A DNA stretch of 64,000 bases from an uncultured Actinomycetes bacterium (lineage in GTDB: Bacteria; Actinomycetota; Coriobacteriia; Coriobacteriales; Atopobiaceae), in the NCBI GenBank assembly GCA_900314685.1, contig OMWE01000008.1, positions 1 through 64,000 on the forward strand, read 5' to 3'. A program made the position numbers and the translations under genes. Within the stretch, counting starts at the first letter, position 1; every line of letters starts with the position of its first letter. A model generated the notes under the pieces. That model was not told the origin of the DNA. It searched no databases and was given only the letters and a program-made list of their open reading frames with translations. This document shows, piece by piece, positions 23,608-32,783 of this stretch.

Positions 23608-24411
23608 CTAGGCCGTGATTTCTTGAGTGATGTGGGTGACGGGCGCCGCGTTTTTCTTCGCCGCGCGCTGCTGGGCGCGGGCTGCTTTGCGCGCGTCGCG
23701 GGCGTGCTGGCGGTCGACGGCCGCCTCCACCGCCGAGAAGCGGCAGCCGCAGTAGTTCTGCCGGTACATCCCCAGCTCGCGCGAACGCGTCGTCGCTTCG
23801 GGGTACTGCGGGCGGAAGTCCTGCCAGACCGGCGTGAGCCCGAAGCGCGGGGCCAGGGCGAAGAGCACGTCGTGGCAGGTGTCGAAGAGCTGGTACGGCG
23901 AGACGACCAGCGTCGTGGATATGTACTCGAAACCGCGCTCGCGTGCGACACGGCACGACTCGGCGAGGCGCAGGGCGTAGCAGGCGCGGCAACGGCGGGG
24001 GCGGTCCCAGCCGGCGGGAGCGACGCCCCGTTCCCAGGCGGCGCGGTCGTCGCCGGCGACGATCACGTCCACGTGCGCGACCTCGGCCGCCCACGCCTGC
24101 AGCGTGCGGAGCCGCAGGTCGTGCTCGGCCACGGGGGCGATGTTGGGGTTGGTCCAGCAGATCGTGGGCTCGTAGCCCTGCTCACGCAGCAGACGGACTG
24201 GCTCGAGGGAGCACGGGCCGCAGCACGCGTGCAGGAGGAGGGGCTTTCTTTCCCCGGCGTCCACGCTCGCCCGCGCGTCCAGGATTTCCTGCGCGCCCAG
24301 GATCTCTTTCGCATCCAGGATCTCCTGCGCGTCCTGGCTCTTCTTCGCGTCCACGTCCGCCTCCCCTCTTCGGTCCGTCGTACCCTCATGCGATACGCGC
24401 TCATCGTGCAT
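23608..24411 (-). CDS. queH: Epoxyqueuosine reductase QueH
   Basis: Last step of queuosine synthesis, reduction of epoxyqueuosine by the non-B12 enzyme. Shows the family cysteine set: LLLHACCGPCS, CRACYALRL and NYCGCRFS, which hold the Fe-S cluster and second metal. Family block SPYQLFDTCHDV also present. The N-terminal 40 or so residues are an extension with a repeated phrase (QEILDAKEILGAQEILDA) coded by imperfect 18-bp tandem repeats. I chose ATG 24411 (AGGA upstream); a longer start at 24456 is possible. Ends 3 bp before the upstream limit of the amylase frame. Confidence 0.93.
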   Translation of the reverse strand: MHDERVSHEGTTDRRGEADVDAKKSQDAQEILDAKEILGAQEILDARASVDAGERKPLLLHACCGPCSLEPVRLLREQGYEPTICWTNPNIAPVAEHDLRLRTLQAWAAEVAHVDVIVAGDDRAAWERGVAPAGWDRPRRCRACYALRLAESCRVARERGFEYISTTLVVSPYQLFDTCHDVLFALAPRFGLTPVWQDFRPQYPEATTRSRELGMYRQNYCGCRFSAVEAAVDRQHARDARKAARAQQRAAKKNAAPVTHITQEITA

Positions 24412-24456
24412 TTGCACCGATCCTGTGCGCCCATTCCGATCCACGCGCGCTGGCAT

Positions 24457-25440
24457 CTATCCGTGCGTTTGGCTTGCGCCGATCCGTGCAATGCTTAGGT
24501 TGACAGCACGTGCACCCAATTGCAAAGCACGCCCAGCCTTCGGCATTTCACGCCGCCGCGCTGACCTGCGTAGATGTTTTTCTTTCCCGAGAACTCCCCG
24601 AAATAAGCACCGACGGGAAACCTCCCCGACAACACCATGGGCACGCGACATCCAGCCAAGCAGCCTGCCGCTCATGGCTTCTTCGCACACGTGGACGGTT
24701 TCCGGCGAGCGCGGCTTCACGCGGGCATGGCCAACCGCCCACCGTCATGTTGCCGCCCCAGTCCCCCTTTCGCACCGCCGCCTCATTTCTGGGAAAGTCC
24801 GGCAAAAGACACCGATGGTGCGAGGCCGTCCTCCGGAGAGGTACCCGCTGGCGACGATAGCGGGGGTTGCCGGCGCCGCGGTATTTGCTCGTCCCTCGCA
24901 CAACCGGAACCTTCCCTGCGGCTTTGCGGGATCCATGGCGCCCGTGCGAGGTTGGCCCGGGTGGCGAGGCGTTCCCGTCGGGGTATCAAGCACCGGTGCC
25001 CGGAGGCCGTCTCGCACCACCGCCCCGTTTCCCCCCTCCCCGCGGAAAAGCCGCCGCCCGTGCGAAGTTCCAAAGACGCCCCGCCCGACGCATCCCGCAC
25101 TACCGCGCCTTTTCACGTGCAAAATCCAGAAAAGGGGCGTCTGTGCGAGGAATTCCCGAAGTTGGCCAACCGTGGCCTCGCACGACTCCCCGCCATTCAG
25201 CGTAACCGCGAGAAAACAGCCGGTAATGCGAAGCCGCCGCGCAGCCGGTCGCGCGGAGGTGCCGCCTGGCCGGCCGCGCAGCCGGCCGCGCGGAGGTGCC
25301 GCCTGGCCGGCCGCGTGGGTTGCCGATTGTGCCGCGTCGCTCGGGCTATGGCGCGGACCGAATCGGCACCACCGCCATCTGGTGTCGCGCGGGGTCCGTA
25401 CTCCCGCCTTCCGCGACGCCGAATGACGATTGGAGCTACA
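24457..25440. other. About 1 kb non-coding region with degenerate repeated phrases
   Basis: Open frames here have no family features and clash with each other. Instead a loose phrase recurs on the + strand: an A-rich core GAAAA, a GC-rich 10-20 bp, then TGCGAGG or TGCGAAG. It is seen near 24810, 24945, 25060, 25130 and 25225, with inverted forms CCTCGCA near 24895, 25010 and 25180. A 37-bp tandem duplication lies at 25239-25312. The region looks like accumulated small repeats between two minus-strand genes. Confidence 0.45.
25239..25312. repeat. 37-bp tandem duplication
   Basis: Two adjacent copies (25239-25275, 25276-25312) that begin GCGCAGCCGG and end CTGGCCGGCC, with a single base change. 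Confidence 0.85.
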
Positions 25441-25444
25441 AACA

Positions 25445-25480
25445 AACTACCTGCGAAGACGAACGTTTTCGCAGGTAGTT
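25445..25480. terminator. Strong hairpin, possible terminator after the SPFH gene
   Basis: Perfect 13-bp stem AACTACCTGCGAA / TTCGCAGGTAGTT with a 10-nt loop. It lies about 185 bp downstream of the SPFH gene stop. On the - strand it is followed by TGTTTG rather than a clean U-run. Confidence 0.45.
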
Positions 25481-25665
25481 GGTTAATTCTATTGATGTGT
25501 TCCAGCCGCCAGTCGGTGTCGCGTGGATGGCCCAGGGCTCACCCGACACAGGCGCGGACTTGGGCGGACGCGTGCCGGACGGGCGGCATGGTATGCGCCG
25601 GACTGCCAGGGGACTAGAGCTGCGGGCCGGGCTGCACCGTGCACCGCACGCCGCGGCCGCTGGCC

Positions 25666-26577
25666 CTAATTGCGCTGGTCGGGAGTGTAGCCCGGGCGCG
25701 GCGTCTCGCGCGCGGCCAGGAACTCGTCAAACTGCGACGCCGACTCCTTGAAGTCGTTGGGCAGCACGACCGTGCTCGCGCCCTTCTCGGCGAAGCCGCG
25801 CATCATGTCGATCCACTGCGTGAACTCGAAGAGGCGGTTGGCGTCGGCCTCGGTCAGCTCGGAGCCCTTGATGGTGTCGATGGACTCCTTGATGCCGCGG
25901 GCGATGGCCACGCGCTGGTCGGCGATGCCCTGGCCCTCGGCGGCCATGGCCTCGGCGCGCGCCTGAGCTGCGATGACGGTGCGCGCCTTCTCGGCGTTGG
26001 CGTCGTTCTTTGCAGACTCGAGGTTGTTCTTGGACGCGATGATGTGGTTCATCGACTCCTGGACCTCGCGCGGCAGGCGGATGGAGGTGATCAGCGTGGT
26101 CACGAGCACGATGCCGTACTGGAGCATCTTGGCCGCGACGGCCTCGTCGATGGCGGCGGCGATGGAGTCCTTCTCGGAAAAGACCTCGTCCAGGCTGCGG
26201 TTGGGGATCTGGCTGCGCAGGGCGTCGGCCAGGTAGTCCTGCATCTGGCTCACGGGGTCGGTCAGCGTGTAGCGGCTCTTCCACACGCCCTCGTCGGAGC
26301 CCTCCACGTGGTACTGGATCGAGACGTCGAGCTCGATCGTCACGTTGTCGGAGGTCTTGGCGTCGAAGGTCATGTGCTGGTCCTCGGTCATGAGGTCCAC
26401 GTCATAGGTGCGGTCGGCAAAGGGGACCTTCACGTGGAAGCCCGGGCCCTTGATGCCCTGGAACTTGCCCAGCCGCTCGACGATCGCCACGTGCTGCTGG
26501 CGGACCACATAGCCCGTCGAGAGCACGGCGGCCGCGATGACCACCAGCAAAATCACCATCAAGATAGTACCGAACAT
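25666..26577 (-). CDS. SPFH/band 7 (stomatin-prohibitin) family membrane protein
   Basis: 303 aa. One N-terminal membrane helix (FGTILMVILLVVIAAAVLSTGYVV), then the SPFH domain: VRQQHVAIVERLGKFQGI, GPGFHVKVPFADRT, and SLDEVFSEKDSIAAAIDEAV. A long Ala/Glu coiled coil follows (EKARTVIAAQARAEAMAAEGQG). Closest in pattern to HflC/stomatin-like slipins that form membrane-bound rings and organise microdomains or proteases. No NfeD partner is adjacent. AAAGGA before the ATG. Confidence 0.93.
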   Translation of the reverse strand: MFGTILMVILLVVIAAAVLSTGYVVRQQHVAIVERLGKFQGIKGPGFHVKVPFADRTYDVDLMTEDQHMTFDAKTSDNVTIELDVSIQYHVEGSDEGVWKSRYTLTDPVSQMQDYLADALRSQIPNRSLDEVFSEKDSIAAAIDEAVAAKMLQYGIVLVTTLITSIRLPREVQESMNHIIASKNNLESAKNDANAEKARTVIAAQARAEAMAAEGQGIADQRVAIARGIKESIDTIKGSELTEADANRLFEFTQWIDMMRGFAEKGASTVVLPNDFKESASQFDEFLAARETPRPGYTPDQRN

Positions 26578-26783
26578 GTTTTATCCTTTCCGGACAAGAC
26601 GGAACGTGCGGGCAGCGCGGACCGCCGCAGACGGGCAGCGCACTCCGCCTGGCAGACGGGTGCGGGCCACCGCAGACGGGCAGGCGCTCCCCGCCGAAGA
26701 CGGACAGATGTATCGTACCGCATCACGTATTATTGTTGTGTAATCTGATACGGCGCGGGGCGCGGCAGGGCGTGCACAGCACG

Positions 26784-26853
26784 GCGCGGGCACGGCAGCG
26801 CGGGCACGGCAGCGCGGGCACGACAGCGCGGGCACGGCAGCGCGGGCACGCGG
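26784..26853. repeat. Five 14-bp tandem repeats
   Basis: GCGCGGGCACGGCA is repeated at 26784, 26798, 26812 and 26826, with a partial fifth copy at 26840. The array lies about 40 bp before the kinase gene. Confidence 0.9.
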
Positions 26854-26892
26854 CGGCACATGCACGGCCGGCAAGCAGGACGAGGCGGCTCG

Positions 26893-28245
26893 ATGTTTGA
26901 CAACGGGACACACAGTGCGGACGCGCCGCAGGCGGGCAGCCCCATCCAGCTGCTCGCGCTCGACGAGTTCGAGCCCGCCTTTCCCATGTCGCCGCGCAAC
27001 ACCGACGCGCTCGACCGGCGGTTCCGCACGCTCTACGTGGAGCGCAGCTCGCTCGTGCGCACCGGCGGCAACGCGGCCGTCTGCCGCGCGCACAACGCCG
27101 CAGGCGAGACGCTGGGCATCAAGCGCCCCTGGCCCATCTGGGAGGACATGGACCCCGACCGCGCCGCCCAGACCCGCAACGTCGTCATCTCGATCCTGCG
27201 CGAGGAGTACCGCGCCCAGCGCGCCGTCTCGCTGTTGCGCGGCTTTGCCCGCCCGCTCGGGTTCGGCCTAGCCGGCGGCGCGCCGATGATCGTGATGGAA
27301 TGGGTCGAGGGCGTCACGCTGCGCCGAGCCGCGCCGAGCCTCCCCCACGAGCTCGACCGGGACGGCCGCGACCTCGGCTGCACGGGCGAGACGGTCTCGA
27401 GCCTGGGCATCGCCGTGCTCCGCACGCTGATCGCCGCCGACCGGCTCTACCCCGGCCTCGCCCACCGCGACATCTCCTCGCGCAACATCATGCTGCGCAC
27501 CGAGAGCCGCACCGTGGCCGCGCAGGCCGCGAGCTGCGACTTTGACGTGTGCCTCATCGACCTCGGCAGCGCGGCGGTCCCCGACCCCAATTTGCCCTCG
27601 TTCACGGCGCTCACCGGCGTCGCCCGCCGCGGCACGCCCGAGTACGCGCCGCCCGAGATGCTCGCCCGCGACCTGCCCAACGCCACCGAGCTGCGCCGCA
27701 GCCACAAGGTCGACGTCTACGCGCTGTGCTCCGTGCTCTACGAGCTCTACTGCGGCCACACGCCCTACCGGCTCGCGGCGGAGCCCGACACCGACCCCTA
27801 CCAGGCAAAAATCGGCCGACCCGTCCCGACGCTCACGCCTCACATGCCCGAGGAACAAGAACTGTGCGACGCGATCGTCTCGGGCATCAGCATCGCGCAA
27901 GACTCGCGCCCCAGCGCCGAGCGCCTGCTCCACCGCCTCGAGGCCTACCAGGAGAACTGCCCCGTGCGCAGCGGCGCCCACGCCGTCGCGCTGTCCGCAG
28001 ATGCGCTCGCCGACGGCCCGGCGGCCCAGGACGAGCTCGCCGGCACGACCGACTGCACCGTGATGGCCGTCGACGGCACAGGGGCGCCGCTCGGGTACGC
28101 ACCCGGAACCTCGCCCGACGCAATCTTTGGCACCTCCCCCGACGCGAGCTCCAGCTCGCCCTTCGGCGCCTCCCCCGATACGTCAGCCCCGAGCTATGGT
28201 TCTTCTTCCATGGCGACGCTGCCCTCGCTGACGCCGGATATGTAG
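26893..28245 (+). CDS. Eukaryotic-type serine/threonine protein kinase
   Basis: About 450 aa. The kinase fold is visible: LGIKRP (ATP-site Lys), APMIVMEWVEGVTL (hinge), catalytic loop LAHRDISSRNIML, metal site LIDLGSA in place of DFG, activation end RGTPEYAPPEML, and VDVYALCSVLYELYCGHTPY. The glycine loop is weak (RTGGNAAVCRAH). There is no membrane helix; the last 90 residues are Ser/Pro/Gly-rich and disordered. HRD and the Asn are intact, so activity is plausible despite DLG. Start at ATG 26893 (GAGG upstream). Substrate unknown. Confidence 0.85.
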   Translation: MFDNGTHSADAPQAGSPIQLLALDEFEPAFPMSPRNTDALDRRFRTLYVERSSLVRTGGNAAVCRAHNAAGETLGIKRPWPIWEDMDPDRAAQTRNVVISILREEYRAQRAVSLLRGFARPLGFGLAGGAPMIVMEWVEGVTLRRAAPSLPHELDRDGRDLGCTGETVSSLGIAVLRTLIAADRLYPGLAHRDISSRNIMLRTESRTVAAQAASCDFDVCLIDLGSAAVPDPNLPSFTALTGVARRGTPEYAPPEMLARDLPNATELRRSHKVDVYALCSVLYELYCGHTPYRLAAEPDTDPYQAKIGRPVPTLTPHMPEEQELCDAIVSGISIAQDSRPSAERLLHRLEAYQENCPVRSGAHAVALSADALADGPAAQDELAGTTDCTVMAVDGTGAPLGYAPGTSPDAIFGTSPDASSSSPFGASPDTSAPSYGSSSMATLPSLTPDM

Positions 28246-28399
28246 TGCCGCGCGCCGAACCAGCGCATTCAATCGCGCGGGCTGGCGCTGCACGTTAATT
28301 CCTGATAGCCGGCCGCATCGGCACCCGCGCGCGCCGCGCGCCATGAGCTGCGGTTTGTGGGATACTGTCGTGGTTCACGTCTGCAAGCAAGGAGCACGC

Positions 28400-30499
28400 A
28401 TGTCTGACACCAGCACCCGTCCCGCCGACCTCGCCTCCGATGGCGCCGGTCGCGCCGCCGATACCACCGGCCGTCCCGTCTTTCCCCGCCGCGCCGTGAT
28501 CACGGGCGGCATGCCCTACGGCAATAAAAACCTGCACTTCGGCCACATCGGCGGCGTCTTTGTGCCCGCCGACTTCACGGCGCGCTTCCTGCGCGACCGC
28601 ATCGGGCCGGAGAACGTGATCTTTGTCTCCGGCACCGACTGCTACGGCTCCCCCATCATGGAGGGCTACCGCAAAAAGGTCGAGGCCGAGGGCTACACCG
28701 GCACGATCGTCGACTACGTGCGCGCCAACCACGACCTGCAGAAGTCCGCGCTCGACGCCTACGGCATCAGCCTGGACCTCTTCGCCGGCTCGGGCCTGGA
28801 GCCCGCGGGCCCCGTCCACGCCGAGCTCTCCGACCGGGTGATCCGCCGCCTATATGAGCGGGGCGTGCTGGTCAAGCGCTCCACGCTGCAGTTCTACGAC
28901 ACCGAGGCCCATCAGTTCCTCAACGGCCGCCAGGTACAGGGCCGCTGCCCCGTGCGCGGCTGCAAGTCCGAGAAGGCCTACGCCGACGAGTGCGACCTGG
29001 GCCACCAATTCGACCCCGAGGAGCTGATCGAGCCGGTCAGCCAGCTCACGGGCACCACGCCCGAGCTGCGCCCCGTGGCCAACTGGTACTTCGATCTGCC
29101 GCAGTACCACAAGGTCCTCGACGAGCTGATGGACGAGTGGGACCTCGACCCGCAGGTCCGCGCCGTGGTCACCAAGACGGTCCGCGAGTCGCTGGCCGCG
29201 CCCGTGATGTACATCCAGACCAAGTTCCGCGCCGCGTTCGACGAGGTGGAAGACAAACTGCCCGCCCACACCCTGCACGAGGCCGAGGGCAACGCGACCT
29301 CCTTCTCCGTGGAGTTCGAGGGCTGGGAGGACCGCGACGAGGCCCGCGGCGTGCTCGAGGCCGCCGACATCCGCTTCCGCACGGGCAAGACGCTCCTGCC
29401 CTTCCGCATCACCGGCAACATCGACTGGGGCGTCCCCGCTCCCGACATCGACGGCGCCGCCGCGGCCGCCGGCCAGGCGCTCACCGTGTGGTGCTGGCCC
29501 GAGAGCCTCTGGGCGCCCATCTCCTTTGTCCAGACCGTGCTCAAGCTGGACGCCGAGTCCGGCGCGGGCCGCTACTCCTCCGACGACTGGCGCGACTGGT
29601 GGTGCGCCGACGACGCCAAGGTCTACCAGTTCATCGGCCAGGACAACATCTACTTCTACTGCGTGGTGCAGCCCGCGATGTGGGAGGCGCTCGACTGGGG
29701 CCTCTTCCAGGACACCCCCGTGGCCAACTACCACATCCTCTTCATGAACAAGAAGGCCTCCAGCTCCGGCGCGATCAAGCCGCCCATGGCCGCCGAGCTG
29801 CTGGACTACTACACGCCCGAGCAGCTGCGCTGCCACTGGCTGTCGCTCGCGCTCGACCAAAAGGCCGTGTCGTTCTCGCCCAAGGCCTTCGACACGTCCG
29901 TCTCGCACAAGGACAAGAAGACCGGCGCGGACGTCCTGGTCAAGGACGACCCGCGCGTCGTGGACCCGGCGCTGAAGGAGTCCGCCTTTCTCACCAACAT
30001 CTTCAACCGCCTGGCGCGCAGCTGCTTCTACGGCGCCGCCAACGTGTGCGACGGGCACCTGCCCACGGTGGCGCCGCACGACGAGGTGCAGGAGGCGTGC
30101 CGCGAGGCCACGCTGGCCTTCGAGCGCGCCGCGTCCGTCTTCGACGCGCATGGCGCCCTGGCCGTGGCCGAGGACTTCGCCCGCGCCGCCAACAAGCGCT
30201 GGGGCGACGCCAGCAAGGCCGCCGCGGGCGACGACGCCGCCTACGAGCAGGCGCTCGCCGACGCCTTCGCCGCGCTGCGCACGACCACGCTGCTCATGCA
30301 CCCCGCCGCCCCCACCGGCTGCGAGGAGATCTGCCGCCACTTCGGGTTCGAGCCTGAGTTCTTCTTCTCCTGGGAGCACGCCTTCGACGACCCCGCCGGC
30401 CTCGCCGCCGTGCTGGGCGAGACGCCCGAGCAGCACCTGATCGTGCCGCTGCCGCCGCGCTTCGACTTCTTCGAGAAGCACCCCACCCAGAAGAAGTAG
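28400..30499 (+). CDS. metG: MetRS-family class I aminoacyl-tRNA synthetase
   Basis: 699 aa. The HIGH motif is HFGH (residues 46-49), and the MetG insertion carries metal-ligand-like residues CPVRGCKSEK...DECDLGH. FIGQDNIYFYCVVQPAMW matches the MetRS core. The KMSKS loop is altered to KKASS (residues 451-455). Length and order suit methionyl-tRNA synthetase, with extra sequence in the connective domain. Whether it is the cell's only MetRS cannot be seen. AAGGAG lies 5 nt before the ATG. The next gene follows after 2 bp. Confidence 0.85.
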   Translation: MSDTSTRPADLASDGAGRAADTTGRPVFPRRAVITGGMPYGNKNLHFGHIGGVFVPADFTARFLRDRIGPENVIFVSGTDCYGSPIMEGYRKKVEAEGYTGTIVDYVRANHDLQKSALDAYGISLDLFAGSGLEPAGPVHAELSDRVIRRLYERGVLVKRSTLQFYDTEAHQFLNGRQVQGRCPVRGCKSEKAYADECDLGHQFDPEELIEPVSQLTGTTPELRPVANWYFDLPQYHKVLDELMDEWDLDPQVRAVVTKTVRESLAAPVMYIQTKFRAAFDEVEDKLPAHTLHEAEGNATSFSVEFEGWEDRDEARGVLEAADIRFRTGKTLLPFRITGNIDWGVPAPDIDGAAAAAGQALTVWCWPESLWAPISFVQTVLKLDAESGAGRYSSDDWRDWWCADDAKVYQFIGQDNIYFYCVVQPAMWEALDWGLFQDTPVANYHILFMNKKASSSGAIKPPMAAELLDYYTPEQLRCHWLSLALDQKAVSFSPKAFDTSVSHKDKKTGADVLVKDDPRVVDPALKESAFLTNIFNRLARSCFYGAANVCDGHLPTVAPHDEVQEACREATLAFERAASVFDAHGALAVAEDFARAANKRWGDASKAAAGDDAAYEQALADAFAALRTTTLLMHPAAPTGCEEICRHFGFEPEFFFSWEHAFDDPAGLAAVLGETPEQHLIVPLPPRFDFFEKHPTQKK

Positions 30500-30501
30500 C
30501 G

Positions 30502-31548
30502 ATGACCGCACCGCTGCCTGATACACCGCCGGTCGGCGCGCCGTCAGCCGCCGGCCGACCCGCAACCGCACCGCTGTCTCCCGACCAGACCGAAGTCCCG
30601 CTGCCGCCGCGCCACGTCGCGCGGCCGTACGACCCGCCGCTCTTCCCCGCGCAGCCGCTCCACTTCGACACGCCGGACGGCGCGCGCATCGAGGCCTACC
30701 GCTATGCGCCGGCGGCCGACGCCGCGGTCACGCTCAACGCCGCCGTGCCGCCGCGCTACCCCGTGCTCATGCTGCACGGCAACGGCGAGGAACACGGCAT
30801 CTTCGGCGCACTGATCACGGCGGTCGTCGCGTGCGGCCGCGAGGTCGTCGCCGTCGACTCCCGCGCGCAGGGGCGCTCCACCCGCGGCACCGCCCCGCTC
30901 GCCTACGAACTCATGACCGAGGACGCCGTCCGGGTGCTCGACGCCGCCGGGGTCGCCCGCGCGCACGTGCTCGGTTTCTCCGACGGGGCGATCGAGGGGC
31001 TGCTCATGGCGCGCGACTATCCCGAGCGCGTCGCGTCTCTTACCGCGGTGGGCGCCAACCTCTCGCCCGACGGCCTGCCCGGCAACGACGAGTTCGAGGA
31101 GGTCTCGCGCGCGTACGCCGCGTGGGCGGCGTATCTGCAATCGGCGCAGCCCGAGCAGGCAACCGAGTCCGCTCGGTCGGGCCAGCCCACCCGAGCTACC
31201 CAGCCCACCCCATCAGGCCACTCCGCCCAGCCAGGCACCGCAGCCGCGACCTACGAGGACGGCACGCCAGCCCCCACCCGCGAGCAGGCCGCCTGGACCG
31301 CCGAGCTCCTGCACCTGATGGTGGTCGAGCCGCACATCGACCCGCACAGCCTGGTCCGCATCGCCTGCCCCGCCTGCATCATGTCCGGCGCGCTCGACGA
31401 GATCCCGCAGACGGAGACCGCCCGCATCGCCGCCGCGATCCCCGGCGCGCACAAGGTCATCGTGTCCGGCGCCGAGCACACGCTGCCCAAGGTCGCGCCC
31501 GAGGCGGTCCTGCGCGAGCTCCTCGTCACCATCGCCGCCGCGGAGTAA
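30502..31548 (+). CDS. Alpha/beta hydrolase
   Basis: 348 aa. The core shows VLMLHGNGEEHGIFG (oxyanion strand), VDSRAQGRSTRG, nucleophile elbow LGFSDGAIEG (Ser), and late SGALDEIPQ (Asp) and SGAEHTLPK (His), a full triad. A Gln/Thr/Ser/Ala-rich insert of about 40 residues (QPEQATESARSG onward) interrupts the lid region and looks disordered. Reaction unknown. Sits 2 bp after metG, so co-transcribed. Confidence 0.88.
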   Translation: MTAPLPDTPPVGAPSAAGRPATAPLSPDQTEVPLPPRHVARPYDPPLFPAQPLHFDTPDGARIEAYRYAPAADAAVTLNAAVPPRYPVLMLHGNGEEHGIFGALITAVVACGREVVAVDSRAQGRSTRGTAPLAYELMTEDAVRVLDAAGVARAHVLGFSDGAIEGLLMARDYPERVASLTAVGANLSPDGLPGNDEFEEVSRAYAAWAAYLQSAQPEQATESARSGQPTRATQPTPSGHSAQPGTAAATYEDGTPAPTREQAAWTAELLHLMVVEPHIDPHSLVRIACPACIMSGALDEIPQTETARIAAAIPGAHKVIVSGAEHTLPKVAPEAVLRELLVTIAAAE

Positions 31549-31658
31549 CAAAGGCCGTCTTTCCGCCGACCAAGCCATCTGCGCCCATCGCGGTTCTCGC
31601 ACGCGCCGCGTTTCTCGAGCATCCACTGCAGCTCACGGCCGACTGCCATAGCTCGCGA

Positions 31659-31791
31659 AAAGAATACGCAATCGCTATCGAAAAACACGCAGAAGTGCAC
31701 GTTTGGAAGCGTTCCCGCTGTTCACAAACGCACACTTCTGCGTATTCTTTGCTGAGGCTTTGCGTATTTTTCCTCGGGGCTTTGCGTGCTT
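31659..31791. repeat. Long imperfect palindrome, family A copy 2
   Basis: Left arm about 31663-31704 (AATACGCAATCGC, CACGCAGAAGTGCACGTTT), right arm about 31726-31768 (AAACGCACACTTCTGCG, TTTGCGTATT), then a further partial unit. Same family as 17,018-17,126. It fills the 300-bp gap between convergent genes. Confidence 0.8.
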
Positions 31792-31855
31792 GTTGCGAGA
31801 CGCCGAGGAAGCCCTTCGGGAACCAATGCGGCCCCCGAAGGCAGACGCTCCCGCG

Positions 31856-32680
31856 CTACTTCCTGAACCGCCTGCCGTTGGTGCAGCCGCCGTCCACGAG
31901 CACGTCCACGCCCGCGAGGTAGCCGTTGCGCTCATCGGCGAGCGTGGCCAGGGCAAAACCCAGCTCCTCGGGCGTGCCCATGCGCCGCTCGGCGCCGTAC
32001 TTCAGCATGCTGTCGCCGTGGCTGGCCTCCGCCTTGCCCATACCCGTGGCGATGAGTCCGGGCGAGAGCGAAGCCACGCGAATGCCCTTCTCACCCAGGT
32101 CAAAGGCCGACTTCTGCGCATACCACACGGCGAAGTTCTTGGAGAGCGCGTAGGCAAAGCCAGACTTGTTGTAGTCGCTCTTGGCGAGGTTGGCCTTCTT
32201 CAGCATGCGGCGGATGAAGGCATCCTCGTCCTGTTCGGCCAGACGATAGATTTTTTCGTTGATGAGCAGCTTGGGCAGGGCATAGGCGGAGTTGGAAGCC
32301 ACATCCACGATTACGCTGCCGGCGCCCATAACGCGCGCGAACTCTTGATTCACGTAGACCGTGCCCAGGGCGTCGATGCGCACCATCTGCTCCGGCGTGC
32401 CCATGGTGGGCGAGACGCCCGCCGCGTGCACCACGTTAGTCACGCGGCCCAGGCCGGCGGCATACTCCGCCAGCTCGCGCACGCTCTGACGCTGCGACAC
32501 GTCGCATGCGTGCACGTGGGCCTCCACGCCGGCTGCCTCCAGCTCGGTCACCGCGTGCTCGAGCTTTGCCACGGTGCGGCCTGTAAGCACCGCTATGCGC
32601 CCCTGGCCCAGGATCTTAGCCGCCTCGAGGCCCATACCGGAGCCTCCGCCGGTCACCACGCATACCCGTTTGTCGTCCAT
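31856..32680 (-). CDS. Short-chain dehydrogenase/reductase
   Basis: 274-aa NAD(P)-dependent SDR. Cofactor loop VVTGGGSGMGLEAAK at the start, DVSQRQS, VVHAAGVSP for the usual NAG motif, catalytic Ser in DVASNSAY and catalytic pair YALSKNF (Tyr-x3-Lys), then LSPGLIATGMG. An extra about 30-residue insert lies between the catalytic Ser and Tyr. Start at ATG 32680 with GGGGG before it; upstream codons only translate the tandem repeat. Substrate unknown. Confidence 0.93.
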   Translation of the reverse strand: MDDKRVCVVTGGGSGMGLEAAKILGQGRIAVLTGRTVAKLEHAVTELEAAGVEAHVHACDVSQRQSVRELAEYAAGLGRVTNVVHAAGVSPTMGTPEQMVRIDALGTVYVNQEFARVMGAGSVIVDVASNSAYALPKLLINEKIYRLAEQDEDAFIRRMLKKANLAKSDYNKSGFAYALSKNFAVWYAQKSAFDLGEKGIRVASLSPGLIATGMGKAEASHGDSMLKYGAERRMGTPEELGFALATLADERNGYLAGVDVLVDGGCTNGRRFRK

Positions 32681-32705
32681 ACAGCCCCCTTTCGAATGTG
32701 ACGGT

Positions 32706-32782
32706 CCCCCGTCACCTGTCACGCGACGTGTCACTCCCCCGTCACCTGTCACACGGCGTGTCACTCCCCCGTCACCTGTCAC
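32706..32782. repeat. 30-bp tandem repeat, two and a half copies
   Basis: Units start at 32706, 32736 and 32766, each beginning CCCCCGTCACCTGTCAC. They lie between the SDR start and the GH3 stop. A looser cluster of the same GTCAC/CCCCC words lies at 35938-36018. Confidence 0.85.
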
Positions 32783-32783
32783 C

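Noticed and set aside
24425..25617. Long open frames of 326 and 333 codons in the 24.5-25.6 kb gap
   Set aside because: They overlap in different frames, are Arg/Pro-rich, have no ribosome site or domain, and run through tandem and inverted repeats.
28400..30499. MetRS-family gene as a pseudogene because of the altered KMSKS
   Set aside because: It is full length, has a good ribosome site and an intact core, and is followed by a coupled gene.
28850..30571. 573-codon frame antisense to metG
   Set aside because: Shadow of a GC-rich coding sequence; codon pattern is the mirror of the real gene. The same holds for long antisense frames over queA, fruA, GH3, the exporters and the kinases.
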